A stretch of DNA of 64,000 bases, from the NCBI RefSeq assembly GCF_000372725.1, contig NW_005196755.1:40035-104034 (forward strand), in the 5' to 3' direction. Of the stretch, positions 54,101 to 64,000 are shown in pieces. The notes beneath the pieces are model-generated. The model was not told the origin of the DNA, searched no databases, and worked only from the letters and a program-made list of their open reading frames with translations. The stretch's first letter is position 1. Each line of letters opens with the position of its first letter. A program made the translations under genes and the position numbers. This DNA is from Emiliania huxleyi CCMP1516 (Eukaryota; Haptophyta; Isochrysidales; Noelaerhabdaceae).

Positions 54101-55263
54101 TCCGCGCCCTTGTCGTGCCAGTGTGCTGTGAGAGAGGCTTGTAAAAATTCTTTGTTCCCCACTCTTTTATGTCCCACCATGCAGATCTCTCTCTCTGTTG
54201 TGCGAGGCGTGAATGAACCGCGCCATTCGCTCTCACCTGGCAACCCTGTCTGCACGTCTCGCGCGCGCGTGAACAGGGCAGGTCATTATGTCCGCGGCCC
54301 ACTATGTCCGCTGTAGGACAGTAGCAGGAGCTGCGCGTTGGGGAGCATCGTGTTTTTGGGCGCGGCACGTTCCCGCCGTTTTGTCGAAACAGTTTGTTTT
54401 TCTCTTCAGGGCCCGCTCCTGTCAAACTAGATTCCCTTTCCCCCTTGATACAAAACTACACTGTGGAGAGGCAACGTGGCCGGCGGAAGCTCTGCGATGT
54501 GCTACGACTCCAACAAAAACAGAAAAGAAGCTTCCGTCTCAAACCCCCCACTCTCGGTCGTTTCAAGACTTTTACAATTACACTCCCCCGTCGTTTCAAG
54601 AACTTTCATGCGCGAGAGACTGATTTCAGTGTATGTACATGTAGCTCTTACGAACATACGCGAGGGTGAGCTGCTGACAGGGGTTTGCGATGAGAATCGA
54701 TCCGAACGTGGGCGCGTCTGCCATTCGCGATTCTCGCGATTCCGATTTCAAATCTCAATGCCAAAATTAAGGCTCTGCATTCACGGCAATAGGGACACCC
54801 TTCCCATTCTGATGCAGCGTCTTCGTGCTGCCGGGCTCGCGCGGCCGGCAGCGGATGATCTGCTTGGATATCATGACCTCCTCTCGGGCCTTGCTATAGG
54901 GCAGCCGCGGCCCGAGGGAATATAACTCAGGTTTCGTCCCCCCAGGGTCCCCCCATACAAGACCGCAAGCGTCCGTCCCTCCTAAAAGAACAAGAGGGAA
55001 TGCACGAACAGGGACGAGCGATCGATCGATGAGGGACGCGAGAACAGGGACCTGTTTATTGAGTTTATGAACGAGGTTTATCAGTTCAAATAAACGGGTG
55101 TTCAATTGAACTTCACGCGGGAGCGGGCGATCCTGTTAAATAATCTTAAATAGTGAACCAGGGGTGTTTATGAACTCTTAGCTAGTCCGTGTTTGTAACT
55201 TCACACGCTGAGTTTTTCAAACCGACTTCGTGTGTCTGTGCTGCGAGGCGGTGCGCCCCCGAA
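53952..55263. other. Intergenic with (TG)n microsatellite
   Basis: A 93-bp TG repeat lies at 54007-54099, about 60 bp upstream of the ankyrin gene start. The rest (54100-55263) has relatively low GC and no coding signal. Confidence 0.5.
54007..54099 (+). repeat. (TG)n microsatellite
   Basis: About 46 uninterrupted TG units just 5' of the minus-strand ankyrin gene; alternating purine-pyrimidine DNA of this length can adopt Z-DNA. Confidence 0.97.
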
Positions 55264-56493
55264 ATGGCTCAAGCTAGGCTCACGATCTTCTTTGCCACCG
55301 CCGTCGTCCTCTGCTCGACGGCAGCCTTCACGCCCGCACCGGCGCACTCCGGCCACGCCGCCCGCGCCGGCCTCCTCCGCCACTCGGGTCTCGAGCAGCA
55401 GTACACGAGCAAGCTGCGCCAGCACACCGGCGCCGGCTGGCTGCAGCGGGTGAGGCGCGCGGCGGTGTGCGCGCGAGGCGCCCTGTCCGCCACCGCCGCC
55501 GCCACGCCCGCTCCCGCCGCTCCTCCTCGTGCGACCGACTCTGGCCGTGCCACCGATCCCGAGGAGGCGGCAGCAAAGCGGGCGGGCGGGCTCCGGCAGA
55601 TCCTCGCGCGGGCGACGGCGCCGCGGGGGCGCTTCAACGCGCAGGCCGCCGACCCGCCCGTCCCTCCGGCAGGGTGGCTGCGGAGTGTCGATGTCATGGG
55701 TCGTGTGTTCTACGTCAACACAGCCTCCCGCGCCACGGCATGGGAGGTGCCTCCGCCCCCCTGCCGCCGTCGCCTGTGAGCAGCGCCTCTTCATGCCTAC
55801 CGCTGTGAATAGGTGCCGCCCTCAGACCCTCTGCTTCCGTCGCCTGCCTCCGGAGGCGCAGCCGCGCAGCAAGCGGTCGGGCGGCAGCCGAGACTAAAGT
55901 GCTCGTGGCAGTTCGAGCGCGAGCAGCAGGATGGGCAGCCTGGAGGCGGATGGCGCAGGGGGGGAGGGGTTCTCATCGCGTCTCGCCGTACTCAGGCGCG
56001 GCAGCTCGACGCGGCGCAGTGGCGAGAGGAGCTGCGCAAGCGAGGTGCGAGATTGTATCTCGAGATTGCATCTCGGGGAGGGAGCGGGCAGCGAGGGTTC
56101 CTGTCTCTCAATCCACATCCATCCTCCCCAGGCGCCCCCGACATCTACGCCGCGCCTCCCCCGCCCACGGCGCACGGCTCTGCCGACGCGCACACCCTCA
56201 CAAGCGTTGGATTGAGACTGGTTGACTCGCTAGGCGCACGGCTCCGCCGACGCGCGCAAGCTGCTCCAGCTGCCCCCCGTCGCTTCCCCCGACTTCGGCG
56301 CCTGATCTCTCCCAATCTCCGCGTCGTGACGTTGGCGGTACGCCTGTCCTCCTTCCTGCAGGCCCGGCCCCAGCTGGCCTCGGGCCGCGTTGTCGTGCCG
56401 CCTGCCTCGCGGCCTCCTCGTAGCGAGGGGCGGAGGCGTCGGGAGGAGGACGGGGAGGGGAGGGGGGATATGAGGGGGTCGGCGGTGTGCTGA
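55264..56493 (+). CDS. WW-domain protein with plastid-type presequence
   Basis: Signal peptide MAQARLTIFFATAVVLCSTA followed by AFTPAP, the Ala-Phe junction used by red-lineage secondary plastids, then an Arg/Ala-rich transit-like stretch. At about residues 135-165 a WW domain: GWLRSVDVMGRVFYVNTASR-ATAWEVPP, with both Trp and the Tyr; it binds Pro-rich ligands. Exon 1 is 55264-55746; the intron 55747-55812 has the GCTGTGAATAG acceptor and duplicated GTGCCKCC; later pieces are FEREQQDGQPGGGW, RQLDAAQWREELRKRG, APDIYAAPPPPTAHGSADAR, KLLQLPPVASPDFG and a basic tail ending GDMRGSAVC. A WW domain behind a plastid presequence is unusual, and the targeting is inferred from the N-terminus only. Confidence 0.7.
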
Positions 56494-57178
56494 GGCTCCG
56501 CCAGCTTCGCTTCGCTGTGGTCCGCGGTGACGCAGGGCGGGAGAGAGGCGGGAGAGGCGCGCGTGCGAGTGAGCGAGGGGCGGTGAGGGAAGACCGGGAG
56601 AGAAGGGCCGCAGGGACGGGCATGGCTGCACTAGTGGGTGGGGCGCGGTCAAGTCCACGCAGCCCGTCTACGGGTACCAACGGCTTTTGAGTGTTGTTAC
56701 CGCTGAGCCCGAGGTTGCAGGACACCCAGCGGGTCCCAGCACATTCGCCATTCCAGTATCGAGTATGCCGGCGCCAACTTGATTCGTAGATGCGGCATGC
56801 GCGTCTCCCCTCCCCTCTATGTGTGCCCCGGCCGCCAGCCCCCAGCCGCCCCACCTCCCCCTCGCGGTGCAACGCGTATTGCGTAATTCCGTAATGCGTA
56901 AAATCGCGCGTGTTCCGTGAAAAGCGCCCCGGCCTAATCCTACCAGCTGCAGAGCGGCCCCCAGCCGGGTTGTTGCACGAGTATGCCTGTCGCTGTGTCG
57001 GCTGTGTGTCGGCTGCCGAGCGGTGTGGCGTGTGCGTGTGGCGGTGTGGGTGAGGACACGTGGCGCGCAAACGCCGTCCGAGACGACCGAACTCCTCCGC
57101 CACACCCCGCACGCCGCCATGGCCGACGGCCGGTGCGTCGGACTCGCAACTCGGCATGTTCTCCGCCCCGCCCTCGCG
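56494..57178. other. Intergenic between convergent genes
   Basis: GAGGGGCGGTGAGGGAAGA-rich sequence then mixed; no gene supported. Confidence 0.4.
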
Positions 57179-59353
57179 TCACAGCCCGAGCGTCGCTAGT
57201 CCAACCCCTCCTACCGCCGAGTACCGCTGCAGGAGGAGGGAAAGGATGCCGGCGACCGGCAGCGCGGCGATCAGGTAGATCGCCAGCAGCACTCGCGCCA
57301 TCCTCGCTGCGCGCTCGGGGCTGCCGTCCACCTGCAGCGCCAGCACAGAGGTCTGCCGAGAGCTAGCCGAGATCCAGCCAAGAGCCAGCCGAGATCCAGC
57401 CGAGATCTGGCCGAGGGAAGCCCTCCGCCTGCAGCGCCAAGACAGAGTTCTGCGCCGACGGCATGCAGGACTGCAGCAGCAGCACCAAATCGCGCAGAGG
57501 GTCGGCGGGGAGGAGCCCTGCTCGCAGCGCGGCCTGAAACAGGGCGGAGAACAGCAGCGGTCCAGTGTTCAGAGAGACCCCTCTACCAAAGCACCTGCAA
57601 CAGGCCGGCGCAGAGCAGCGACACTATCTCGGCTACGTCTCCCCCGCATCTCGGCTACATCTCGCATGCAGCAGGGCGAAGGAGAGCAGCGGCACAGCGC
57701 AGAAGCGCGCAACCGCGATCGCCACCACGTGCGACGCCGACGCGCCGAGCTCCCCCTCCCCCGCCCTCCGCTGCTCGGTAGGCGCGGCGAGCGATCCGGC
57801 GAGCACCTTTAGGAAGGTTCCAAGAAGGCTCCTAGAAGGCTCCTAGTGGTCGGCAGACGCGGCGAGCGATCCGGCGAGCGCCAGCAGCGCTGCCGGCGAG
57901 TATGCTTTGCCGAGGGCCTCGAGGCAGCGGAAGAGGGGAAGCCAGCTCTGCAGCGACGGCGCAGACGGCGCAGCGGCAGGCAGCAGCGCGGCGCGGAGCG
58001 GCGGCGCCGACCCGACGACTAGCCCGGCCAGACACGCGGCTATCGGAGGGCTCAGAGCGCGGCGTAGGCTCGCGCGTAGCTGCCGCAGCCGCGCCGCCCT
58101 CGCGGCGCCGACGGGGAGGGCGGCGGTGGCGGCGGTGGCGGCGGTGGCGGAGGTGGCGGGGGAGAGGGCGGCGGCGGTGGCAGTGGCGGCGGGCTCGGCG
58201 GCGGCGGCGGCGGCGGCGGCGGGGGAGAGGGCGGCGTGGCCGGTGAGAAGGGCGTAGCCGAGAGTCCAGAAGAGAGGAGACCATCCGAGGAGGAACATGG
58301 CGACGAGAGATGTTGCCCGGCGACGGGTGGCCTGGTCGTTGCATCACGCTCACACACTGTGATTCCTGTCACGTAGTTCCCAGCGCCACGAGCGCGGGGT
58401 TCGTCCGCCACGCTGCCGTGTGGTCTCTCCTCGCGGGCCGTTCTAGAAGGCTCCTAGACTCCTAAAAGGTGCGACTCGCCTCCTGCGCCGCCCCTCGGAA
58501 GAGCGACGAGACGAAGAGGAGGGGGAGCACGCCTAGCGCCACAGATCGAAGGTGCGGCACACACGGGCCAGCCCCCGAGTGTGGTAGCACGTGCTCTCCA
58601 ATGCATGACGGCAGGGGACACGTGACGGTAGGGGACACGTGCGCTAAGAGAGAATCTGTTGCGTGCGCAGTAGAGCCATATGCAGCGGCGATATATGTAG
58701 CGGCGAGAATGTAGCGGCGAGACGAGAGGAGGGGCGAAAGCACGCCTGCGTTGCCAAATGAGGAGAGGACGGAGACGCCTCTGCCCGCCGACGAGCGGCG
58801 CGGCAGCCGCAGCAGCGCCAGCGAGACCTGATCAGCAGATGAGCTCTCTCCCGGTGCTCCGCTGCTTGTGGCAGGCATGGCTCGCTACGGCGGGCTGCAG
58901 CGACACCGAAGCGACGGACGCGCCGACGGCCACCTGAGCCCACGCGGCGATCGGCATCACCGCCAGCGCCGCGCCCGCCTGCTGCTCGGCGACGGTCGAC
59001 GCGACAGACGTGAGCAGCATCGCCGGGAGAAAGACGTTGAAGACGACTCCGGCCAGTGATCGTATCTGAGAGCCGGAGAGGTATCCCGCCTTGGTGGCGC
59101 CATAGCCGATCGCGCAGCTCGTCAGAAGCTCGGCCATCGAGTCGCGCGTCAGCCGGAGGATCACCGGGTTGACGTCGAGCGCAAGCGCAGCAGCAGCGCC
59201 GCCGCCGCCGCCACCGCGCAAGCGCGCGGGCGAGGAGGAGTGCGGCTGCGCGTCGCCGCGCGCGTGGCTCGTGCGAAGCGGCGGGCGCGGGCCGGCGAAG
59301 GCCTCGCAGCGCGCGGCGAGGGCAACGGCGACGAGAAGCGACTTCGACTTCAT
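57179..59353 (-). CDS. PIN/PILS-like auxin efflux carrier family transporter
   Basis: Ten-helix membrane carrier by family. Starts MKSKSLLVAVALAARCEAFA, a signal peptide with an Ala-Phe junction suggesting plastid routing. Then VNPVILRLTRDSMAELLTSC, SLAGVVFNVFLPAMLLTSVA (family first-helices motif), VLSSFGNAGV joined across an intron to LPLLFVSSLFRGAA (the family's FxNxxxLPL signature), PIAACLAGLVVGSAPPLRAA, FRCLEALGKAYSPAALLALA joined to GSLAAPTEQ, HVVAIAVARFCAVPLLSFAL, LRAGLLPADPLRDLVLLLQS-CMPSAQNSVLAL and RMARVLLAIYLIAALPVAGI. Introns at 57332-57428, 57807-57891 and 58533-58745 each have the downstream exon start duplicated. The Ala-rich segment around 58100-58240 is a long variable loop. 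Substrate is unknown. Confidence 0.8.
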
Positions 59354-59425
59354 GTGCCCACACCGAGGCAAAGAAAAACCGCTACAAAAGAAATCCTCCC
59401 CGCCGAGCGAGCGAGCGAGCCCGAC
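59354..59425. promoter_or_regulatory. 72-bp divergent intergenic region
   Basis: Separates the ATG of the PIN-like carrier (minus) from the ATG of the TLC-domain protein (plus). Contains GCGAGCGAGCGAGC and an AAAGAAAAACC tract; both 5' untranslated regions and promoters must fit here or overlap the genes. Confidence 0.55.
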
Positions 59426-60396
59426 ATGCCTCGTCTGCACTCCGAGCTCGCTCGCGAGACCATCGCCTACACCGCCGGCTTCCTCGTTCTCCATTTCGTC
59501 TGCCGCACTCTCTCACACTACGCGTCTCCTACCTTCCGCCGCTGCTCACCTTCGGACAAGGCGTACTGGGCTGCGAGCATGGTCTCCACCGTCAACGCTG
59601 TTGCCGTCGCCGCCGTCGCCATCCAGGCACCTGCGGCAGAGCCGTGGCCAACTCTCGCGGCGCCTACTCATCAAGCGCATTCTCTACCGTAGGTCTTTGT
59701 CACGGAGCCGGGACTGACTGCGCTGGCAGACGACCTCCATGCGTCTGTGCCGGAGCTCGAGAGCTGGGGAGGCTTCTTTCTGGGCTACTTTGTCGCAGCT
59801 CGGCAACGCGTACTGGTGGCGCGAGTGGAGCGGCGTCGAGGCGACCACAGTGCACCACGTCATCGGCATGGTTGCGTACTGGCGGGTGCTCACGGGCGGG
59901 TTCTGCCACTTCCACGCCCTGTGCGGCTGGCTGCTCGAGGCGACCACTCCCTTTGTGAACCAGAGATGGTTCTTGCAAAGGCCGGCTGGAGCGGCACGCT
60001 CGCTTACAAGGCGCCCTCGACACGCGGCCGAGATGCGGCCCAGAAGCTGATCCGAGGTCGCCACACGCGTGCACTAGGCGAACGGGGTCGTGCTGGTGCT
60101 CGGCTGGCTGGCGCCGCACTCCTCCTCCTCATGTGGGCCCTCTCCACAGCCCGTGAATCGAACGCGTCCTAACGGCCCATCAGGCGCTGCGCATCCTTCT
60201 GTTCGGGTGGGCCCTCTCGCAGCGCGCCTCGGAGCAGGTGGCGGAGCTCGACGCGCCGAACGCGGCGATCATGTACTTCGCCTTCGCCGGCGGCTACCTG
60301 CTGCAGTGGTTCTGGGGGTACAAGCTGCTCCGCGGGCTCCTCAAGGCGCTCGGGGTCGTCGGCAAGAGCGGCACGAGGGACGCAAAGGCGTTGTGA
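59426..60396 (+). CDS. TLC-domain (TRAM-LAG1-CLN8) membrane protein, one frameshift
   Basis: Exon 1 from MPRLHSELARETIAYTAGFL, with KAYWAASMVSTVNAVAVAAV, typical TLC first helices. Exon 2 from about 59694: LESWGGFFLGYFV, QLGNAYWWREWSGVEATTVH-HVIGMVAYWRVL, and CHFHALCGWLLEATTPFVNQ-RWFL, the conserved TLC His/Glu/Asn core. Then ANGVVLVLGWLA joined to LRILLFGWALSQRA and MYFAFAGGYLLQWFWGYKLL, ending at 60396. One base is missing or extra in the GTCGCAGCTCGG stretch at about 59792, splitting GYFV from QLGNAYW. TLC proteins act in lipid sensing or synthesis; which one is unknown. Introns use GC donors. Confidence 0.7.
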
Positions 60397-60685
60397 CGTG
60401 TGTCAAATGTGTCTTGGTGTGGAGACGCGCCGGCACGAGAGAAAGGATCTGGCATGGTGTCATGTGTACGATCGGAGATCGTGTCATAGTGTGACCGCGC
60501 GGAAGAAAATACGAAGCCCCTTTTTCATGACAATACACAATTCTGTCAATTCTGTATTCACGGCGCGGGAGTTCGGCTTCTCGGATCTCCTCTCGCGCTT
60601 TTCGTCGTTCGTGGATCGGTGACGGTGTGCGCATCAATGAACACCCCTGGGGGACGGCGTCAACGAGTGATCAAAAGCGTTTGTT
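60397..60685. other. Intergenic between convergent genes
   Basis: Lower GC, no gene; probably 3' ends of both neighbours. Confidence 0.4.
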
Positions 60686-62218
60686 CTAATGTTTGTTCTG
60701 GGACCCAGTCCGCGAGGGCGCGTCGGTGCTGCGGTACCGGTCTCCTCGGCTGTCAGTCTGTGCGTTTATCTCCGCACGAGTAGCCGACGAGCGCCGCGCC
60801 TCGCTGCACGCGATTGGCGAGTCGTCCAGCCCGTTGATGGTCGAGTTGAAGCGGCGATGGTCCTGGAAGAATGCACCTGGCAGCAGCCGCAAGCGTGAAG
60901 GCACCGCGCAACGCGCGTGTGGAAGGAGGGGCCTCGGCCTCGGTAGTGCCACGACTGGCCGAGGCCGTCGGGGCGGAAGACGGCGAAGCCCCGGTGGAGG
61001 CGGCACCAGTGCTTGATGATCTGGTCGGACATCGGGTCCCAAGAGCGGTTTGCCTGGGCATTGTGTCGGGCATGCCCCGAGGCATCGGAACCAAGCCGAG
61101 ATGTTGCCGGCCGAGATGCACATGACATGCGCATGTGCACAAACATGCAGCTGTGTTTGCGGGCGATCTTGCTAAGGTCTGGCTGAGATCGTCGCCTTTT
61201 GGAAGGCGAAGAGAGAGCGAACGCCAGCCCGAGAGATGGCCATGGCGTGGGCGCACGACGCGCAGCCACGCCCCGTCCTGCGGCGGTGCATTCGACACCG
61301 TGTCGCCTCGCTGTCTGTGTGAGAGGCCCACAACGCGTCCAGAGGAGTCATGGTCTGGGTGGTTTTCCCGGCCTTAACTTCGGCCGCCTGAGCAGTGGCC
61401 CGGTCTGCACCTTGAGATTGAGACACAGCCCCAGGTACACCATGAGCCCCTCGCCTACTCAGAGCGGTGCGTGTGCAAAGTTGAGGCCATCCGCGTGCAA
61501 CGCCGCAAAATGCAGAGGCCGTGGGCGCTCTCGTTGGCAGCAACCGCCGCCACGTCGCGCGCGCGTGTCCCGGCGGCCGCCAGGCCGATGTCATCTTCAA
61601 AGAAGTAGCCCCATTCGCCTAGGCGTGAAACACATGCATTGGGAGGGGACCGGAAGATCTCGGGTAGAGACTTTAGCTCCAGTCGCCGGCGGTGGGAGAG
61701 CGCGCAAAGGTGCTGAGCAGCTTCCAAACGCCAAACACGTTAGACCAGCGGCGCGTGGGGCTGTCGTTGGACAGCGCGGCGTGTCCCGGCACGAGCACCG
61801 CCTTGAAGCCGAGACCGTCGAGCAATTCGAATGAATGAATCGCTCGTGGGCTCGACGGGTCCAGCGTCAGAATGAAGGCATGCGGCCGGCGTAGCTGCGC
61901 CGTTCCCTCGCGCACTCGGTCGCCCTCTATGATCCTCTCCCGGGCATTGTGGCGAACGAGACGGTCGGCTCCGCCTCGGTGCGCCCTAGCTGACTCCTCG
62001 ACGATCATACACCTGCACAGTTGAAAAAAACGCATGATCCGTGTTGGCATTGATGTCGCAGCACGCTTGCGTGTTGGAGGGTAATGCGGCGGTGAGAGCC
62101 TGTAATTCTCGTTACACCGCTGGGGCAGCTCAGGATCGAGGTCGAGGAGGGGCGGAGACCGTTGATCCGCGCCTCGCTGCTTGCACGTGGTAAGTGCCGT
62201 GGCACTGAGCTGCTGCAT
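60686..62218 (-). CDS. Glycosyltransferase family 25-like protein
   Basis: Pieces in GT25 order on the minus strand: N-terminal AHAFILTLDPSSPRAIHSFE, LLDGLGFKAVLVPGHAAL, TRRWSNVFGVWKLLSTFA; the metal/nucleotide-binding WGYFFEDDIGLA (GT25 EDD motif); GLMVYLGLCLN; CASCAHAMAISRAGVRSLFA (family CxHAY-like block); SDQIIKHWCRLHRGFAVF; and GAFFQDHRRFNSTING near the C-terminus at about 60840-60900. The exons change frame several times; introns are not all resolved. GT25 members transfer sugars such as galactose in the ER or Golgi. Start taken at Met 62218 is uncertain. Confidence 0.6.
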
Positions 62219-62461
62219 GTGCCTGCATAACGGAACCGTGATGTTTTACTTTGTGGGCTCCAGAAGTTTTTGCCGCGCCCGGTGATTGCCGCGCCTCCGG
62301 GCTCTCGCAGCAACCCGCTGGCGGGCGCGTGCTCCCCCGGTAGCCGACCCCACGCTCACCGCCTCTCTTTCGGCCCTGTCACAGGCGGCACCCCACGCTG
62401 AAATTCGCATCAAGGTTCCCTCACCGGTGAGCTAATTTGGTGCTGGCGGCGGAGCCGAGGC
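62219..62461. other. Divergent intergenic region
   Basis: Lies between the starts of the glycosyltransferase-like gene and the plus-strand membrane-protein gene. No defined promoter elements recognised. Confidence 0.4.
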
Positions 62462-63473
62462 ATGAATCCGATGGAGCTGCCCTTCGCTGGGAAATTAGAT
62501 GCCTGATAATCGCTCTTGCAACGCTGAATACACGCGCAAAGCCCCGCAAAGACTGCGGGCGGCACATTTCCAACACGCGCCCCCTCTGACTGTCTTCACA
62601 CGCAGGCGGGCAACATCATTTCCCTCCTCCTCATCGCCATCTTTGATGCCGCGAGCTCCTCTAGCAAAGTGCGCCGATAAGGAAGGCTAACTGCCGCCAG
62701 CCTCTCTCTTACTTGGCCGTGTCGCCCGGCAGGCGCGTTGGTTCTCTGTGCACTCCTTCGCCAATCTGCTGGTGGTGGCCACTTCGATCAAGTCGGTGCT
62801 GGTTGTGATGAAGGACCCCTTCAACGCGATGGACTCGCGCATCTACCACGATCGCAGCGTATTTGGCTCCGCCTCGCCGTGGCCGATCTACATCGTAAAC
62901 GCGGTCCACGTCTACCACATGCTCGCCTTCCGCAACCTCACCTCCGCGGACTACTTCCACCATCTCATGTTCATCCCGACTGTTGGCTTCCTCGGCCAGA
63001 CCTATGAGTGGGGTGCGCTGCGCAACTTTCTATGCTTCTTCATCAGCGGGCTTCCGGGCGGTGTCGATTACCTCATGCTCACGCTGGTCAAGCACAAGCA
63101 GATCGACGTGATGCTGCAAAAGCGAATGTGCGCTGCGATCAACGTGTGGCTCCGCAACCCTGGCATCACGTACGAGGTCGCGATCATGTGGATGGCCTGG
63201 CTGTACGAGCGCTCCACCGTCCCACCCGCCGTCATCCTCCTCGTCGCCAGCCTGTCGTGGTTCAACGCGCAGTACTACAACAAACAGGCGGTCGCCAACT
63301 ACGCCATCGCGCACGTGTTTGGGCGCACCGCACCGCCCCACCGTCTCACCAGAAGCTGCTCTGAGACCGCGCATGCGAATAGGCACGTCGAGGAACGGAT
63401 CTCGGTCACAACCGGCCTCAAGGTTCCAGAGTGGGGCCCCGAGGCAAAGAAGCCGCAAAACACGATGTCATGA
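62462..63473 (+). CDS. Multi-pass membrane protein, TLC-like, unknown
   Basis: Three exons (62462-62485, 62606-62668, 62733-63473) join in phase 0 to 275 residues beginning MNPMELPFAGNIISLLLIAI. Further segments: WFSVHSFANLLVVATSIKSV, SPWPIYIVNAVHVYHMLAFR, LTSADYFHHLMFIPTVGFLG, RNFLCFFISGLPGGVDYLML, ITYEVAIMWMAWLYERSTVP. About six hydrophobic helices and the YHM...DYFHH pattern are reminiscent of TLC-type lipid proteins, but the match is loose. Intron 1 has a GC donor (GCTGGG) and intron 2 a GT donor (GTGCGC), each echoing the next exon start (GCGGGC; GCGCGT). The tail is polar. Confidence 0.75.
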
Positions 63474-64000
63474 GCCCCGCCCCCCCTCTCCGCGAAGAGC
63501 GAGAGGCAGCCATAGACCCGGCACAGCCCAGAAACCGCGGCGTCAGGCGACGCGCCGCGCGCGTCCACCCACGCTTCAGTACTACGTCGCGATACTCGTA
63601 GAGTACTACGAAACGGTTCCCCCTCTCTGTAGTGTATTCTCCGCGCCAGCACAGAGGCGCGTTGGTGGTGTAGTGCCTCTTGCGGACCGGTGTACTTGTG
63701 TCGTTTGTCAGTGTCGAAGTTCCTGTGCCGTGCCTGTGGCGAGTGCTGTGCCTGTGAGAACCCCGCTCGTAGGTAGACGTGGAGTCGCGAGAGGGTTGCG
63801 CCCCTCTTTTGCCCCACCACCTTGTGTGTGCGGAGAAGTTTATGTATGCAAAAATGAGAGCGTACGGCACATACCGTTGAGTTCCCGGCGGCGTAAATAG
63901 CTGACGCGAGCCCCCCGCGTACAGCCGTTCTTCAGTGCACGTGGTCTCGCCGAAGACCAGGGCCGTAATGTGCACCTCTCGGTCATGTAGGTGCCGTTCA
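63474..64000. other. Right-edge intergenic
   Basis: No supported gene. Includes GTGTCGAAGTTCCTGTGCCG-type short repeats similar in style to 7375-7420. Confidence 0.35.

Overview
The window is nuclear DNA from a GC-rich eukaryotic alga. The genes are densely intron-split, most introns are short (about 60-200 bp), and many have GC-AG rather than GT-AG ends. Proline, alanine and glutamine tracts and 10-11 bp tandem repeats are everywhere. Two proteins start with a signal peptide followed by an Ala-Phe plastid-import type junction, which points to a secondary red-lineage plastid. A haptophyte (Emiliania-like) is my best guess; this is inferred from gene style, not from a marker gene.

Layout, left to right: a terminal exon of an unknown gene (53-292); replication factor C subunit RFC2 on the minus strand (681-4271); a small Cys-rich protein (4571-4888); an array of palindromes (5543-5890) before a Cys/His-rich protein (5921-6836); a double-FHA protein (7527-9848); an intronless basic/acidic protein (10612-11460, minus); a membrane protein (12653-13180, minus); a TPR protein (14377-15557, minus) divergent from a threonine-synthase-like PLP enzyme (15782-17486); a secreted copper protein joining an LPMO-like domain to a plastocyanin-like domain (20117-22441); an unknown protein (23669-24542); a long bZIP gene with a DOG1/TGA-like region (25208-30868, minus); an RCC1-repeat fragment (31661-32040, minus); a non-canonical poly(A) polymerase (32876-35762); a fatty-acid-hydroxylase/sterol-desaturase-like enzyme (36139-37800, minus); a GGQ release-factor-like protein (38212-39495, minus); a non-coding interval with two inverted-repeat elements; an assembly gap (42613-43442); duplicated AP2 domains (43605-45300); an unknown protein and a MAT1-like protein (45360-47636); a kelch protein (50184-51527); an ankyrin protein (51991-53951, minus); a WW-domain protein (55264-56493); a PIN-like auxin-efflux-family carrier (57179-59353, minus) divergent from a TLC-domain protein (59426-60396); a GT25-like glycosyltransferase (60686-62218, minus); and a membrane protein (62462-63473).

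The strongest signal crosses gene boundaries. In gene after gene the first bases of an intron repeat the first bases of the next exon, often for 15-35 bp, so each intron looks as if it arose inside a short tandem duplication of exon sequence with a small insert between the copies. The inserts fall into a few recurring families (a GCTGTGAAYAG-ended cassette, GTCTAGGAAG repeats, GGGAGATATG repeats, CTCGG repeats, even TTAGGG telomere repeats). Splicing removes one copy, so the protein is unchanged. Using this rule I could join exons into uninterrupted reading frames for at least eight genes.

The genes are housekeeping or signalling genes with no evident shared pathway; this is an ordinary chromosome arm rather than a cluster. 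Exon limits are hand-derived from frame continuity and splice signals, without transcripts.
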